47,812 bases of DNA from Halomonas sp. (lineage in GTDB: Bacteria > Pseudomonadota > Gammaproteobacteria > Pseudomonadales > Halomonadaceae). The translations under genes and the position numbers were made by a program. Shown here piece after piece: positions 9,395-18,182 of this stretch. The stretch spans positions 1 to 47,812 of the forward strand of contig NZ_JAKDUR010000013.1 of the NCBI RefSeq assembly GCF_030457605.1, read 5' to 3'. The notes under the pieces are model-generated. The model was given only the letters and a program-made list of their open reading frames with translations. It searched no databases and was not told where the DNA came from. The first letter of the stretch is position 1. Each line of letters opens with the position of its first letter.

Positions 9395-9465
9395 GGCGGC
9401 TCTCCTGGAGGGAAAAGAAAAGGTGGAAGGCAGAACAAGTATAGTCGGCACGCTTGGGTACCAAC

Positions 9466-9502
9466 ACAAAACGCCCCTTCACCACGGAGGATGAAGGGGC
9501 GT
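9466..9502 (-). terminator. Attenuator terminator in leuA leader
   Basis: On the minus strand an 11-bp perfect stem (ACGCCCCTTCA pairing with TGAAGGGGCGT, 10-base loop) is followed by a four-T tract. It lies about 75 bases upstream of the leuA start and about 200 bases after the leader-peptide stop, so transcripts from the leader promoter must read through it to reach leuA. That position suits a regulated terminator. It could instead simply end leader RNA when leucine is plentiful, or insulate a closer promoter. Confidence 0.72.
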
Positions 9503-9666
9503 CAAGAGAAGAAGCGCGACGCACGGCAACGGCCGAAACATCGTTCTGTACAGTGCCTGTTACGCCACGTACGGCATCAACGGCCGCCGGACAGCGCTGG
9601 AAAAAACAATGTAAATCTTTGATACCCATGACAACCTCGCAACTTGTAACACCAGACGACGACGCT

Positions 9667-9685
9667 TTTGACCCTCGGGGTCAAA
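9667..9685 (-). promoter_or_regulatory. leuA leader hairpin (alternative-structure arm)
   Basis: On the minus strand TTTGACCC pairs with GGGTCAAA around a 3-base loop (8-bp perfect stem), just after the leader peptide's own hairpin. The left arm also complements a segment at 9616-9622 (TCAAAGA), with a neighbouring CAATG/CATTG match (9688-9692 with 9607-9611), which ends at a six-T run (9601-9606). The two pairings are mutually exclusive, as in an attenuation switch. This is read by eye, without energy calculation. Confidence 0.5.
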
Positions 9686-9691
9686 GACATT

Positions 9692-9719
9692 GCCTGCCCC
9701 TGAACCTTCAGAGGCAGGC
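9692..9719 (-). promoter_or_regulatory. Pause-type hairpin overlapping leader-peptide stop
   Basis: On the minus strand a 13-bp stem (5' arm starting GCCTGCC, 3' arm ending GGCAGGC, one G-U pair) has almost no loop, so the real loop opens to about four bases. It covers the last codons and stop of the leucine-rich leader peptide. In classical attenuators this is where the 1:2 pause hairpin lies, coordinating the ribosome with RNA polymerase. Confidence 0.6.
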
Positions 9720-9767
9720 GCGTAGTAGTCGTAGGTCTGGTACAAGATGCATCATGGGAATATTCAT
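9708..9767 (-). CDS. leuL: Leucine-rich leader peptide (leuL-like)
   Basis: A 19-codon frame on the minus strand encodes MNIPMMHLVPDLRLLRACL and stops with TGA. Five of 19 residues are leucine: one CTT, three CTA and one CTC. CTA is rare in this GC-rich DNA, and three of the five cluster within four codons (Leu-Arg-Leu-Leu). This is what a leucine attenuator needs: ribosomes stall when charged tRNA-Leu is scarce. The peptide ends inside a 13-bp hairpin, and further hairpins and a terminator follow before leuA. The start is uncertain; ATG at 9767 lies almost at the predicted transcription start (leaderless), and 9755 or 9752 would still keep all leucines. No strong ribosome site is visible. 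Family knowledge: leader peptides of this kind are known before leuA in many gammaproteobacteria. Confidence 0.72.
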   Translation of the reverse strand: MNIPMMHLVPDLRLLRACL

Positions 9768-9773
9768 GTCTCT

Positions 9774-9802
9774 AGAAAATCAGCCCTGGCAGTTTTTGTC
9801 AA
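9774..9802 (-). promoter_or_regulatory. Predicted leuA leader promoter
   Basis: On the minus strand a perfect -35 TTGACA (9797-9802) is followed after 17 bases by a weak -10 TTTTCT (9774-9779). Transcription would begin near 9767, right at the leader peptide's first ATG. The -35 and spacing are good, the -10 matches only three of six positions. Confidence 0.5.
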
Positions 9803-9870
9803 CGCTGTTTTACGTCTGACGCTCATCGTACAGCGCCAATTCACCATGCCAGGGCGGGTCAAGTGGTGCA

Positions 9871-9893
9871 TTTAGTGCCTCGCATGCACTAAA
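9871..9893. repeat. 23-bp dyad between leuA leader and mrp operon
   Basis: TTTAGTGC (9871-9878) and GCACTAAA (9886-9893) form perfect 8-bp arms around a 7-base centre. The site is about 70 bases upstream of the predicted leuA leader promoter and 130 bases upstream of mrpA. It has no T tract, so an operator for an unknown regulator is more likely than a terminator. Confidence 0.45.
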
Positions 9894-10022
9894 ATTTCAC
9901 AACGGCGGCTCAGCTGATAGTCTTGACGGTTTGCGCTGTATCGCCTTGTGCGATGCCTCAGGATACGCTGTCGCGCCATAATGCGGCAACCAAGGACTTT
10001 ACCGACCGCTGGATTAACGCCA

Positions 10023-12860
10023 ATGACACTGCTGTGGATAGCCCTACTGCCGCTTTTAGGCGTGTTGGTGCCCATCTTGACCGTGCGCTACGGACGCACC
10101 GCCTGCACCCTTGCTACCGCCCTGTTGCCGGGTGCTGCACTGGCATTGACGCTGTTTCAGATTCCCGCCCTCACCGAGGGACAGGCGCTGCGCTTCAGCG
10201 TGGGCTGGCTACCGGAGCTGGGGCTTGATTTGGCACTGCGGCTGGATGGCCTGACGCTGCTGTTCAGCCTGTTGATTCTGGGCATCGGCCTGCTGATTCT
10301 GCTTTATGCTCACTTTTACCTCCATGAAGACGAGCCGGTCGGACGCTTTTACGCCTTCATGGTGTTGTTCATGGCGTCGATGGTGGGCATCGTCATGGCC
10401 AACAACCTGATTCTTTTGTGGCTGTACTGGGAGCTCACCAGCCTGGCTTCGTTTTTGCTGATCGGCTTCTGGACGACACAGAGTGCCGCACGCAAAGGCG
10501 CGCGCATGGCACTTACCGTGACCGGCGCCGGCGGGCTTGCCCTGTTGGCCGGCGTATTGCTGCTCGGCCACATCGCCGGCAGCTTCGACATGGATGTGGT
10601 GCTTGCAAGCGGCAAGGCCATCGCCGCCGATCCGCGCTATCCGGCCATGCTGGTGCTGATTCTGCTCGGTGCCTTTACCAAATCGGCCCAGTTTCCGTTC
10701 CAGTTCTGGCTGCCCCATGCCATGGCCGCGCCCACGCCGGTATCCGCTTACCTGCACTCGGCCACCATGGTCAAGGCCGGCATTTTCCTCATGGCTCGGC
10801 TGCATCCCGCCATTGGCGAACATGCGTTGTGGACCGTACTGGTATCGCTCACCGGCACCGTTACGCTGCTATACGGCGCCTGGTTTGCGCTGTTCAAGAC
10901 CGATCTCAAGAGCATTCTGGCATTTTCCACCGTCAGCCACCTGGGGCTGATTACCATGCTGCTGGGCATCGGCAGCCCCATGGCGATACTCGCCGCCCTG
11001 TTTCATATCCTGAATCACGCCACCTTCAAGGCGGCGCTGTTCATGAGCGCAGGGATCATTGATCACGAGGCCGGCACGCGTGAACTCAAGTGCCTTGGCG
11101 GGCTGCGCGCCACCATGCCGGTCATGGCGCTGCTGACCTCACTGGCCGCCGCGGCCATGGCCGGCGTACCGCTGTTCAACGGCTTTCTTTCCAAGGAAAT
11201 GCTGTTTACCGAGACGCTCAACACGCCGATTCTTGCGGGGCTGAGCTGGGTCATACCGGTACTCGCCACGCTGGGCGGCGTGCTCTCCGTGGCCTACTCG
11301 CTGCGCCTTGCTCACGCGGTATTTTTCAAGCCCGGCCGCAAGCTGCCACCTAAACACCCGCACGAACCGCCACGCCTGATGCGCGCGCCGGTCGAACTGC
11401 TGGTCTTGATGTGCGTGCTGGTGGGGATTTTCCCGGCTTTTTTCGCCGGCGGCCTGCTTGACCTTGCTACGCGTGCCGTACTTGGCGAACCGCTGGATTT
11501 CCATCTGGCCGTCTGGCACGGCTTCAACCTGCCGCTGGCCATGAGCGCCATTGCGCTGGCCGGCGGTGCGCTGATGTATTGGCGTCACTCGGATATGCGC
11601 CAGTTTCTCCAGCAGTTCAACGGCATGGACGCACGCTTTGTGTTCGAGCGTGGAATACTGGCCTGCAAATACGGTTCGGAACGCACTGTCACCTGGCTTG
11701 AAGGCAACTCCCTGCAGCGCTACATGGCGTTTCTGCTGATAGCCACTTTGGTGAGCGGCGTTATCGGGCTCGTTCGGATAAGCGAGCTGACCGGCGCGCT
11801 GGGTAATCAGCCCATCGATGGCGTGGTGCTGTTCGGTGCATTGATGCTGATCTTTGGCGGCATCGCTACTGCAGCCACCCACCGTTTCCGTCTGATTTCC
11901 CTGCTGATGCTTTCCATCGTTGGCCTGTTTGTGGCACTGACTTTTGCCCGTTACTCGGCACCCGATCTCGCGCTGACCCAACTGTCGGTGGAAGTGGTGA
12001 CCATGATTCTGTTGATGCTGGCGCTGTTTTTCCTGCCCCAGCGCACGCCCCGGGACTCCAGCCCCATGCGCAACGTCCGCGATATCCTGCTGGCAAGCGC
12101 TCTGGGGCTGGTGATCGCCAGCCTCAACTACGCGGTAATGACCCGTGGCTCGGTTTCCATTTCGGACTTCTTCATCAATCAAAGCGTGCCGGGCGGCGGC
12201 GGGCACAATGCCGTCAACGTGATTCTTGTCGACTTCCGCGGCTTTGATACGCTCGGGGAGATTACCGTACTGGCCCTTGCCGGCCTGGCGATCTTCAAAC
12301 TGCTCAACCGTCTGCGCCTGTTCATGCCCCACAGCGATGTTGAGGGGCGCCTGTGGTCGCCGGATCGCTACCCGGCCATCCTCACGTCCATCTCCATGGC
12401 ACTGTTACCACTGGCACTGCTGGTCTCGGCGTTTATTTTTCTGCGCGGCCACAACCAGCCGGGCGGCGGCTTCATCGCCGGGCTGATTACCGCCGTGGCG
12501 CTGATTCTACTGTACATGGCGCGAGGCGTGGAGTGGGCCCAGCACCGGCTCGACTTTCCCTTCCAGCCGGTGGCTGTTGCCGGCGTTGCCACAGCCACGC
12601 TGACCGGCCTTGGCAGCTGGCTGTTCGGGCAGCCGTTTTTAACCTCGGCTTTCGGGCATTTTTCGCTGCCGTTGATCGGCGAGTTCGAGCTGGCCACCGC
12701 CCTGCTGTTTGATCTGGGGGTGTACCTGGCGGTTGTCGGCGCCACGCTGATGATCCTCGCCAACCTGGGCAAGGTCACCACGCCCCACCGCCCCGTGACG
12801 GAATCACAGGAACACCAGGCAGAGAGTACGGCGTCTACCACTGGCAAGGAGAGCGGCTAA
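10023..12860 (+). CDS. mrpA: Mrp Na+/H+ antiporter subunit A, fused MrpAB (PhaAB/ShaAB)
   Basis: A 945-residue, many-helix membrane protein. The first ~500 residues match the NuoL/NQO5-type proton-channel domain: [45 protein letters not shown] and [15 protein letters not shown]. The C-terminal part, with [12 protein letters not shown] near residue 820, is a MrpB domain, so MrpA and MrpB are one protein as in group 2 (six-gene) Mrp systems such as Pha of rhizobia and Pseudomonas. It is the largest subunit of the cation/proton antiporter that exports Na+ (or Li+, K+) and supports salt and alkali tolerance. The start at 10023 places the first hydrophobic helix at the N-terminus; the ribosome site is weak. 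The stop overlaps the mrpC start by one base (TAATG). Confidence 0.93.
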   Translation: MTLLWIALLPLLGVLVPILTVRYGRTACTLATALLPGAALALTLFQIPALTEGQALRFSVGWLPELGLDLALRLDGLTLLFSLLILGIGLLILLYAHFYLHEDEPVGRFYAFMVLFMASMVGIVMANNLILLWLYWELTSLASFLLIGFWTTQSAARKGARMALTVTGAGGLALLAGVLLLGHIAGSFDMDVVLASGKAIAADPRYPAMLVLILLGAFTKSAQFPFQFWLPHAMAAPTPVSAYLHSATMVKAGIFLMARLHPAIGEHALWTVLVSLTGTVTLLYGAWFALFKTDLKSILAFSTVSHLGLITMLLGIGSPMAILAALFHILNHATFKAALFMSAGIIDHEAGTRELKCLGGLRATMPVMALLTSLAAAAMAGVPLFNGFLSKEMLFTETLNTPILAGLSWVIPVLATLGGVLSVAYSLRLAHAVFFKPGRKLPPKHPHEPPRLMRAPVELLVLMCVLVGIFPAFFAGGLLDLATRAVLGEPLDFHLAVWHGFNLPLAMSAIALAGGALMYWRHSDMRQFLQQFNGMDARFVFERGILACKYGSERTVTWLEGNSLQRYMAFLLIATLVSGVIGLVRISELTGALGNQPIDGVVLFGALMLIFGGIATAATHRFRLISLLMLSIVGLFVALTFARYSAPDLALTQLSVEVVTMILLMLALFFLPQRTPRDSSPMRNVRDILLASALGLVIASLNYAVMTRGSVSISDFFINQSVPGGGGHNAVNVILVDFRGFDTLGEITVLALAGLAIFKLLNRLRLFMPHSDVEGRLWSPDRYPAILTSISMALLPLALLVSAFIFLRGHNQPGGGFIAGLITAVALILLYMARGVEWAQHRLDFPFQPVAVAGVATATLTGLGSWLFGQPFLTSAFGHFSLPLIGEFELATALLFDLGVYLAVVGATLMILANLGKVTTPHRPVTESQEHQAESTASTTGKESG

Positions 12861-13192
12861 TGGAAGCGCTTTATGCAATCACGACCGGTATTCTGACCGC
12901 TTGCGGCCTGTACCTGACACTGCGCGGGCGTACTTTCCCCGTCGTAGTGGGGCTTACGCTACTATCCTATGCGGTCAATTTATTCCTGTTCTCCATGGGC
13001 GGGCTGACCACCCATGGTGCCGTGATTATCGACGGGGCCAGGGACTACGCCGATCCGCTGCCCCAGGCGCTGGTGCTTACCGCCATCGTGATCGGCTTTG
13101 CGATGACCGCGTTCGTGGTGATTCTGGCCATGCGCGCGCGAAGCGAGATGGGCAACGATCACGTGGACGGCAAAAAGGATGACCACGAATGA
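12860..13192 (+). CDS. mrpC: Mrp antiporter subunit C
   Basis: A 110-residue NuoK-like protein with three hydrophobic helices and the TLLSYAVNLFLFSMG and QALVLTAIVIGFAMTA segments that mark MrpC/PhaC. It is a membrane subunit of the Mrp antiporter. It has a good ribosome site (GGAG) inside the end of mrpA and overlaps the next gene by four bases (ATGA), so translation is coupled along the operon. The C-terminal tail is short, charged and cytoplasmic. Length is normal for the family. Confidence 0.93.
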   Translation: MEALYAITTGILTACGLYLTLRGRTFPVVVGLTLLSYAVNLFLFSMGGLTTHGAVIIDGARDYADPLPQALVLTAIVIGFAMTAFVVILAMRARSEMGNDHVDGKKDDHE

Positions 13193-14706
13193 CACAGCAC
13201 CTGATTATTCTGCCCATTGTCCTGCCGCTGATCGCCGGGATTCTGCTGCTTTACAAGCGCCTTGGACGGCTCAGCCAGACAAAGCGCCTGATCAGCGTGG
13301 TGGCTACCGTGCTACTTATGCTGGTATCCGTTGCGCTGGTAAAGCAAGCCGCCAGCGGCGAGGTCACCTACTACGCGCTGGGCAGCTGGCAACCGCCGTT
13401 CGGCATTGTGCTGGTGCTTGACCGCCTCTCGGCCCTGATGGTGGCAGTGACCTCTTTTCTGGCCGTTGGTGCAGTGGTGTATTCGTGTGCCGGCGATGAC
13501 GAGCAGGGCAGCAACTTTCACGGCCTTTTCCAGTGGCAACTGATGGGCATCAACGGCGCCTTTCTGACCGGCGATCTGTTCAACCTGTTCGTCTTTTTTG
13601 AAGTGCTGCTGCTGGCGTCATACGCGCTGCTGCTCCACGGCGGTGGCAAGGCCAAGATTCAGGCAAGCGTGCACTACGTGGTGCTCAACATTGCCGGCTC
13701 GTCGCTGTTCCTGATTGCCGCAGGCGTGCTGTACGGCGCTACCGGCACGCTCAACATGGCCGACATGGCCGACCGCATTGCCAACCTGCCGGCCGAGCGT
13801 GAAGGGCTGGTGACCGCCGGGGCGCTGATGCTGCTGGTAGTATTCGGCCTGAAAGCCGCCATGCTGCCGCTGTATTTCTGGCTGCCGCGCACCTACGGCT
13901 ACGCGCCGGCGCCGGTGGCTGCCCTGTTCGCCATCATGACCAAGATCGGCATTTACGCCATCCTGCGGGTCTATATGCTCCTCTTCAGCGAACAGGCCGG
14001 CGCCCTTGCCGCTCTGGAGCAGCCCTGGGTGTGGTGGCTGGCGTTGGCTACGCTGGTGGTGGCCGGCATGGGTGTATTGGCCGCACGGGACCTGCGTTTG
14101 CTGGTGGCTTACCTGATCCTGATTTCGGTAGGGACCCTGCTTGCCGGCGTCGGCATGCGCACGCCCGAGGCCGTCTCGGCGCTGCTTTACTACCTGATTC
14201 ATACAACGCTGGTGACCGGCGGACTGTTCTTGCTTGCCGCCATGATCGGGACCCAGCGCGGCAAGGCCGGTACGCGACTGGTCAAAGGCCGGCCCATGGC
14301 CGAAGGCGGTGGCCTGGCGCTGCTGTTTTTTGTCGGCGCAGTGGCCGTGGCAGGACTGCCGCCGCTATCCGGTGCGCTGGGCAAAGCTTTGCTACTCAAC
14401 GCGGCCGACGGCAGCGAACGCCTGTGGCTATGGCCACTGTTGCTGCTTGCCGGACTGACTTCTCTGGTAGCGCTCTCCCGTGCGGGCTCCACCATGTTCT
14501 GGGCCAGCCACCGCGGTTCACCCATTGGCGAAGTTCTGCCACGGGCACAGTGGTTCGGCGTCACCTGGCTGGTGGCCCTTGCGCCGATCTTGCTGGTGGT
14601 GTTTGCCGGGCCGGTCGGTGATTACACCCAGGCCACCGCCGAACAGCTGGCCAACCCCGAGGCGCTCATCCGGACGCTGCTGCCCGCTACAGGAGATGCC
14701 CCATGA
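13189..14706 (+). CDS. mrpD: Mrp antiporter subunit D
   Basis: A 505-residue NuoN/NuoM-like proton-translocating subunit with about 14 helices. Typical motifs are FNLFVFFEVLLLASYALL near residue 130 and LKAAMLPLYFWLPRTYGYAPAPVAA near 225, holding the conserved Glu and Lys of the antiporter-like family. It works with MrpA in cation/proton exchange across the inner membrane. It overlaps mrpC by four bases and mrpE by four bases. Length and motif order are normal. Confidence 0.94.
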   Translation: MTQHLIILPIVLPLIAGILLLYKRLGRLSQTKRLISVVATVLLMLVSVALVKQAASGEVTYYALGSWQPPFGIVLVLDRLSALMVAVTSFLAVGAVVYSCAGDDEQGSNFHGLFQWQLMGINGAFLTGDLFNLFVFFEVLLLASYALLLHGGGKAKIQASVHYVVLNIAGSSLFLIAAGVLYGATGTLNMADMADRIANLPAEREGLVTAGALMLLVVFGLKAAMLPLYFWLPRTYGYAPAPVAALFAIMTKIGIYAILRVYMLLFSEQAGALAALEQPWVWWLALATLVVAGMGVLAARDLRLLVAYLILISVGTLLAGVGMRTPEAVSALLYYLIHTTLVTGGLFLLAAMIGTQRGKAGTRLVKGRPMAEGGGLALLFFVGAVAVAGLPPLSGALGKALLLNAADGSERLWLWPLLLLAGLTSLVALSRAGSTMFWASHRGSPIGEVLPRAQWFGVTWLVALAPILLVVFAGPVGDYTQATAEQLANPEALIRTLLPATGDAP

Positions 14707-15200
14707 TCAAATCGCGCCCCTGGTTGCCTACGCCCGTGTTATCCCTGCTGCTGCTGGTCGTCTGGTTATTGCTGACGCGCAGCATCGCTCCGGGACAAAT
14801 TCTGCTGGGCAGCTTTCTGGCGATCATGATTCCGCTACTGACCCACCGCTTCTGGGACTCCCGCCCACGTATCAATAAACCCGGGTTATTGCTGCGTTTT
14901 ATTTTGCGGTTGCTCGGCGACATCATTATCGCCAACTTTGAAGTGGCGTACCTGATCATCAACCCGTTTCGCAAAATGCGGCCACATTTCATCGAGTATC
15001 CGCTGATGCTTGAAGACCGTTTCACCATTACGCTACTGGCCAGCACCATCAGCCTTACGCCGGGGACGGTATCGGCCAACCTGCGTCTTGATGGCAAATC
15101 GCTGTTGATTCATGCACTGGACGTTGGCGATCCCGATGCGCTGGTCGCCCAGATCCGCCAGCGCTATGAGCAGCCGCTCAAGGAGATTTACGAATGCTGA
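14703..15200 (+). CDS. mrpE: Mrp antiporter subunit E
   Basis: A 165-residue MrpE/PhaE protein: two or three N-terminal hydrophobic helices, then the DIIIANFEVAYLIINP segment and a cytoplasmic C-terminal domain with TLLASTISLTPGTVS. Needed for assembly or activity of the Mrp complex. The ribosome site AGGAG lies in the end of mrpD and the ATGA overlap couples the two. Its end overlaps the mrpF start by seven bases. Confidence 0.93.
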   Translation: MIKSRPWLPTPVLSLLLLVVWLLLTRSIAPGQILLGSFLAIMIPLLTHRFWDSRPRINKPGLLLRFILRLLGDIIIANFEVAYLIINPFRKMRPHFIEYPLMLEDRFTITLLASTISLTPGTVSANLRLDGKSLLIHALDVGDPDALVAQIRQRYEQPLKEIYEC

Positions 15201-15463
15201 GTGTTGCGCTCCCCATTACGCTGGCGTTTGTGATTCTGGCGCTGTTGATGAACCTTTACCGGCTGGCGGCAGGCCCGCGGCTTCCCGACCGCGTGCTGGC
15301 GCTGGACACCATGTACGTCAATTCCATTGCCCTGATCGTGATACTCGGGCTCTGGCTTGACAGCAAGACCTATTTTGAATCAGCGCTACTGATTGCCATG
15401 CTCGGCTTTATCAGCACCGTGGCGGTCTGCAAATACATCCTGCGCGGAGACATCATCGAATGA
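15194..15463 (+). CDS. mrpF: Mrp antiporter subunit F
   Basis: An 89-residue protein with three helices and the PRLPDRVLALDTM motif of MrpF/PhaF. A small membrane subunit of the antiporter. A strong AAGGAG site precedes its ATG, which lies inside the end of mrpE; its stop overlaps mrpG (ATGA). In other bacteria MrpF homologues have also been linked to bile-salt or cholate efflux; that cannot be judged here. Confidence 0.93.
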   Translation: MLSVALPITLAFVILALLMNLYRLAAGPRLPDRVLALDTMYVNSIALIVILGLWLDSKTYFESALLIAMLGFISTVAVCKYILRGDIIE

Positions 15464-15846
15464 ACATGCTCGTGGAAATCGTGGCGTCGCTATTGCTGGT
15501 TGCCGGCGGCATTTTTGCTTTCATCGGCTCGCTGGGCATGGCGCACCTGAAGGACTTTTATATGCGCCTGCACGGCCCAACCAAGGCCACGACGCTGGGT
15601 ATCGGCTGCATGCTGATGGCCTCCATGCTGTATTTCTGGCACCGCCACGGCGTACCTGATATTCAGGAAATGCTGATTACGCTGTTTTTATTTATCACCG
15701 CACCGGTCAGCGCCCACCTGCTGGCCAAGACCGGCCTGCACATGCAGTTGCAGCGGGCTGACAAAACCCGGGGCGAACCGCTGGAACTACGCCAGGAAGA
15801 GGTGGGTGATAAACCCGTCCCCCATCCGGAGAAAGGGCACGGTTAA
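15460..15846 (+). CDS. mrpG: Mrp antiporter subunit G
   Basis: A 128-residue MrpG/PhaG protein with three helices, the MAHLKDFYMRLHGPTKATTLG motif split across helices one and two, and a hydrophilic C-terminal tail of about 30 residues. It completes the six-gene antiporter operon (AB, C, D, E, F, G), all overlapping. No clear terminator follows before the next gene, 160 bases downstream. Confidence 0.93.
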   Translation: MNMLVEIVASLLLVAGGIFAFIGSLGMAHLKDFYMRLHGPTKATTLGIGCMLMASMLYFWHRHGVPDIQEMLITLFLFITAPVSAHLLAKTGLHMQLQRADKTRGEPLELRQEEVGDKPVPHPEKGHG

Positions 15847-16006
15847 GCACGGCGCGCCAGATGTTGTGACGGCTTCTACCCGCCTGTACATGGCGGATTT
15901 TCGCCAAAGTCGGATAACTCTCTGCGACCAAAACACTTATCGTGCAGAACTAGCGCCTGAGCATACGGCAGGCTTTTGAAACCGTCGGGTCAGCGAGAGT
16001 CAGCCC

Positions 16007-17227
16007 ATGATTAACCGCGCAGAACTACCGGCCCTGTTCACCGGCATGATGGCCACGCTTGCCGGCATTGGCGTGGCCCGCTTTGCCTATACGCCGCTAT
16101 TGCCGGCGATTATTCAGGCCGAATGGTTCAGCGCCAGCCAGGCGGCCTACCTGGGCGCAGCCAATTTGCTGGGCTATCTGATTGGCGCACTCGCCGGCCA
16201 TCCGCTGTCGGAACGCTACAACACCCGCGGTCTGTTCGGGCTGTGCTTTGCCGGCATTGCCCTGAGTTTTCTGTTGTGCGCAGGCCCCGGAAGCTTCGGC
16301 TGGTTTTTTCTCTGGCGGCTGGTCTCGGGCGTGGCCGGGGCGATTCTTGTGGTCGTGGGGCCGTCGCTTGCCCTGACCGCGACGCCGCCGGCCCGGCGTG
16401 CCGGAGTCGGCACACTGGTGTTCACCGGCATCGGGCTGGGCACGCTGGTTTCGGCGCTGGTGGTGCCGACGCTGCTGGCCGTCAGCCTTACCGCCACCTG
16501 GCTGGCACTGGGCCTGCTGGTCGTGCTCGCCGGCTTCTGCTGCGACCGTCACCTCGTGCGGCTGCACCCTTTGCGCACAACCCCGCCGCCTGCTGCCCGG
16601 CAAGCGCACACCGACAAGAAACCGGCCCCCGCGACGAGGCCCACCGCGCTGGCGCTTGTGGTAGCGCTGGTGATGGTTGCCTACGGGCTGGATGCCATCG
16701 GCTTTGTGCCGCACACCGTCTTCTGGGTCGATTATCTCGCCCGGGAACAGGCGCTGGGCGCTCACGCCGCCTCGCTGCAATGGGCCATCTTTGGCCTTGG
16801 CGCGCTGTGCGGGCCGTTTATTGTCAGCGGCGTGACTCGGCTGCTGGGCTGGCACCAGGGGCTGGTGCTCGCCTTTGCGACCAAGGCTGCGGCCGTGGCA
16901 CTGCCCCTGGTTTCCATTGCGCTTATCAGCCGGTCAGCATCGTCCTTTCTGGTCGGCGCGATGGTGCCCGGCATTGTCGCCCTCACCTCAGGAAGGCTGG
17001 CCGAGCTTGCCGGCCCGGCTCGGCACAAACGCCTGTGGGGGCAGGCAACGGCAACCTTTGCCGCCGCACAGGCGTTTTCCGGCTACGGCATGTCAGCCCT
17101 TTATGACGCCTGGCATACCTATACGCCGCTATATGCCATCGGTAGCGCAGTGCTGGCAGGCGGCCTGGTGCTGGTACTGCTCAGCCAGGCAGTTTATACC
17201 CGCAGGGTGTCTGCCGCCGCGCCCTGA
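16007..17227 (+). CDS. YbfB/YjiJ-family MFS transporter
   Basis: A 406-residue protein with about 12 hydrophobic helices. The N-terminus, with GIGVARFAYTPLLPAI near residue 20 and LLGYLIGAL, is characteristic of the YbfB/YjiJ MFS family (PF06779). Its substrate is not established for the family. It stands alone: 160 bases after mrpG on the same strand and converging on serB. The start at 16007 is supported by the normal N-terminus; the upstream GAGAG is a moderate ribosome site. Read-through from the mrp operon is possible because no terminator is visible. Confidence 0.85.
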   Translation: MINRAELPALFTGMMATLAGIGVARFAYTPLLPAIIQAEWFSASQAAYLGAANLLGYLIGALAGHPLSERYNTRGLFGLCFAGIALSFLLCAGPGSFGWFFLWRLVSGVAGAILVVVGPSLALTATPPARRAGVGTLVFTGIGLGTLVSALVVPTLLAVSLTATWLALGLLVVLAGFCCDRHLVRLHPLRTTPPPAARQAHTDKKPAPATRPTALALVVALVMVAYGLDAIGFVPHTVFWVDYLAREQALGAHAASLQWAIFGLGALCGPFIVSGVTRLLGWHQGLVLAFATKAAAVALPLVSIALISRSASSFLVGAMVPGIVALTSGRLAELAGPARHKRLWGQATATFAAAQAFSGYGMSALYDAWHTYTPLYAIGSAVLAGGLVLVLLSQAVYTRRVSAAAP

Positions 17228-17243
17228 CGGGCCGGCGGGTCAG

Positions 17244-18182
17244 CTACGCCTCTCGGCCGTGGCCCATCAGGTAAAGCACCGCATCAAGCCCGAGCGTCGA
17301 GACCGACTGCCGCGCTTGTTCACGCACCAGCGGCTTGGCACGAAAGGCAATGCCCAGCCCCGCCCGGGCGAGCATTTCCAGATCGTTGGCGCCATCCCCC
17401 ACGGCGACGACCTGGCTCAGGCTGAGCCCCTGACGCCTGGCTATTTGGGCCAATAGCTCGGCCTTGCGCACGGCATCCACGATCGGTTCGCGCACCTCGC
17501 CGGTCACCCGGCCGTTTTCCATCACCAACTCGTTGGCATGGATCTCGTCAAACCCCAGCTGCTGCTGAAGATAGCGGGCAAAATAGGTGAAGCCGCCGGA
17601 AATAATCGCCGTGCGATAGCCGTGTCGTTTCAAGCCCGCCATCAGCGTCTCCAGGCCGTCCATCCATGGCAGGTTGGCGGCAATATCCGCGAGGACCGCC
17701 TCATCCAGCCCTTCAAGCCTTGCCATGCGCTCACGGAAACTCTGCTTGAAATCCAGCTCGCCGCGCATGGCGCGTTCGGTCACCGCTGCCACTTCATCAC
17801 CCACGCCGTGGCGGCGCGCCAGCTCGTCGATGACCTCAGCCTTGATCAGTGTGGAGTCCATGTCGAAGCACACCAGCCGCCGGTGCCCGCGCCACTCGTT
17901 TGCCGTCTGAATGGCGACATCCACGCCGTAGCCAGCTCCCAGCGCCAGCGCCTGCTCGCGTAGTGCTTCAAGGTCAAAACGCCCCGCCTCAAGCGTGTCG
18001 TCGCAAAGTTCAAACGCCACACAGGCGGCGCGGCCCGGCTCTGCCGTGGCAGCTTCATCGCTCAGCCAGTGGCAGCATGCAACGTCAAGCTCGTTTCGGG
18101 CAGCCAGCGTATCCACCTCGGCAAGCAGCGACTTCGGCAGTGCTTCGCCCAACAGCGTTAACATCAGCGTGTTCTGGCTCAT
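17244..18182 (-). CDS. serB: Phosphoserine phosphatase
   Basis: Hydrolyses O-phosphoserine to serine, the last step of serine synthesis, in the cytoplasm. It is a 312-residue HAD-family enzyme with an N-terminal ~100-residue ACT-like region, then FDMDSTLI (Asp107 nucleophile, Asp109), the SGGFTYFA motif II, and [10 protein letters not shown] motif IV near residue 265. Length is close to E. coli SerB (322). The ATG overlaps the parC stop (ATGA), with AGGAA in the end of parC, so serB is probably co-translated with parC. Confidence 0.95.
   Translation of the reverse strand: MSQNTLMLTLLGEALPKSLLAEVDTLAARNELDVACCHWLSDEAATAEPGRAACVAFELCDDTLEAGRFDLEALREQALALGAGYGVDVAIQTANEWRGHRRLVCFDMDSTLIKAEVIDELARRHGVGDEVAAVTERAMRGELDFKQSFRERMARLEGLDEAVLADIAANLPWMDGLETLMAGLKRHGYRTAIISGGFTYFARYLQQQLGFDEIHANELVMENGRVTGEVREPIVDAVRKAELLAQIARRQGLSLSQVVAVGDGANDLEMLARAGLGIAFRAKPLVREQARQSVSTLGLDAVLYLMGHGREA

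Noticed and set aside
7736-9622. A 628-codon open frame opposite leuA
   Set aside because: GC-rich antisense shadow with no domain features; leuA on the other strand is full length and well conserved.
9560-9745. A 61-codon minus-strand frame in the leuA leader
   Set aside because: It overlaps the leucine-rich leader peptide in another frame and shows no family features; the leader frame has the leucine codon cluster and hairpin placement instead.
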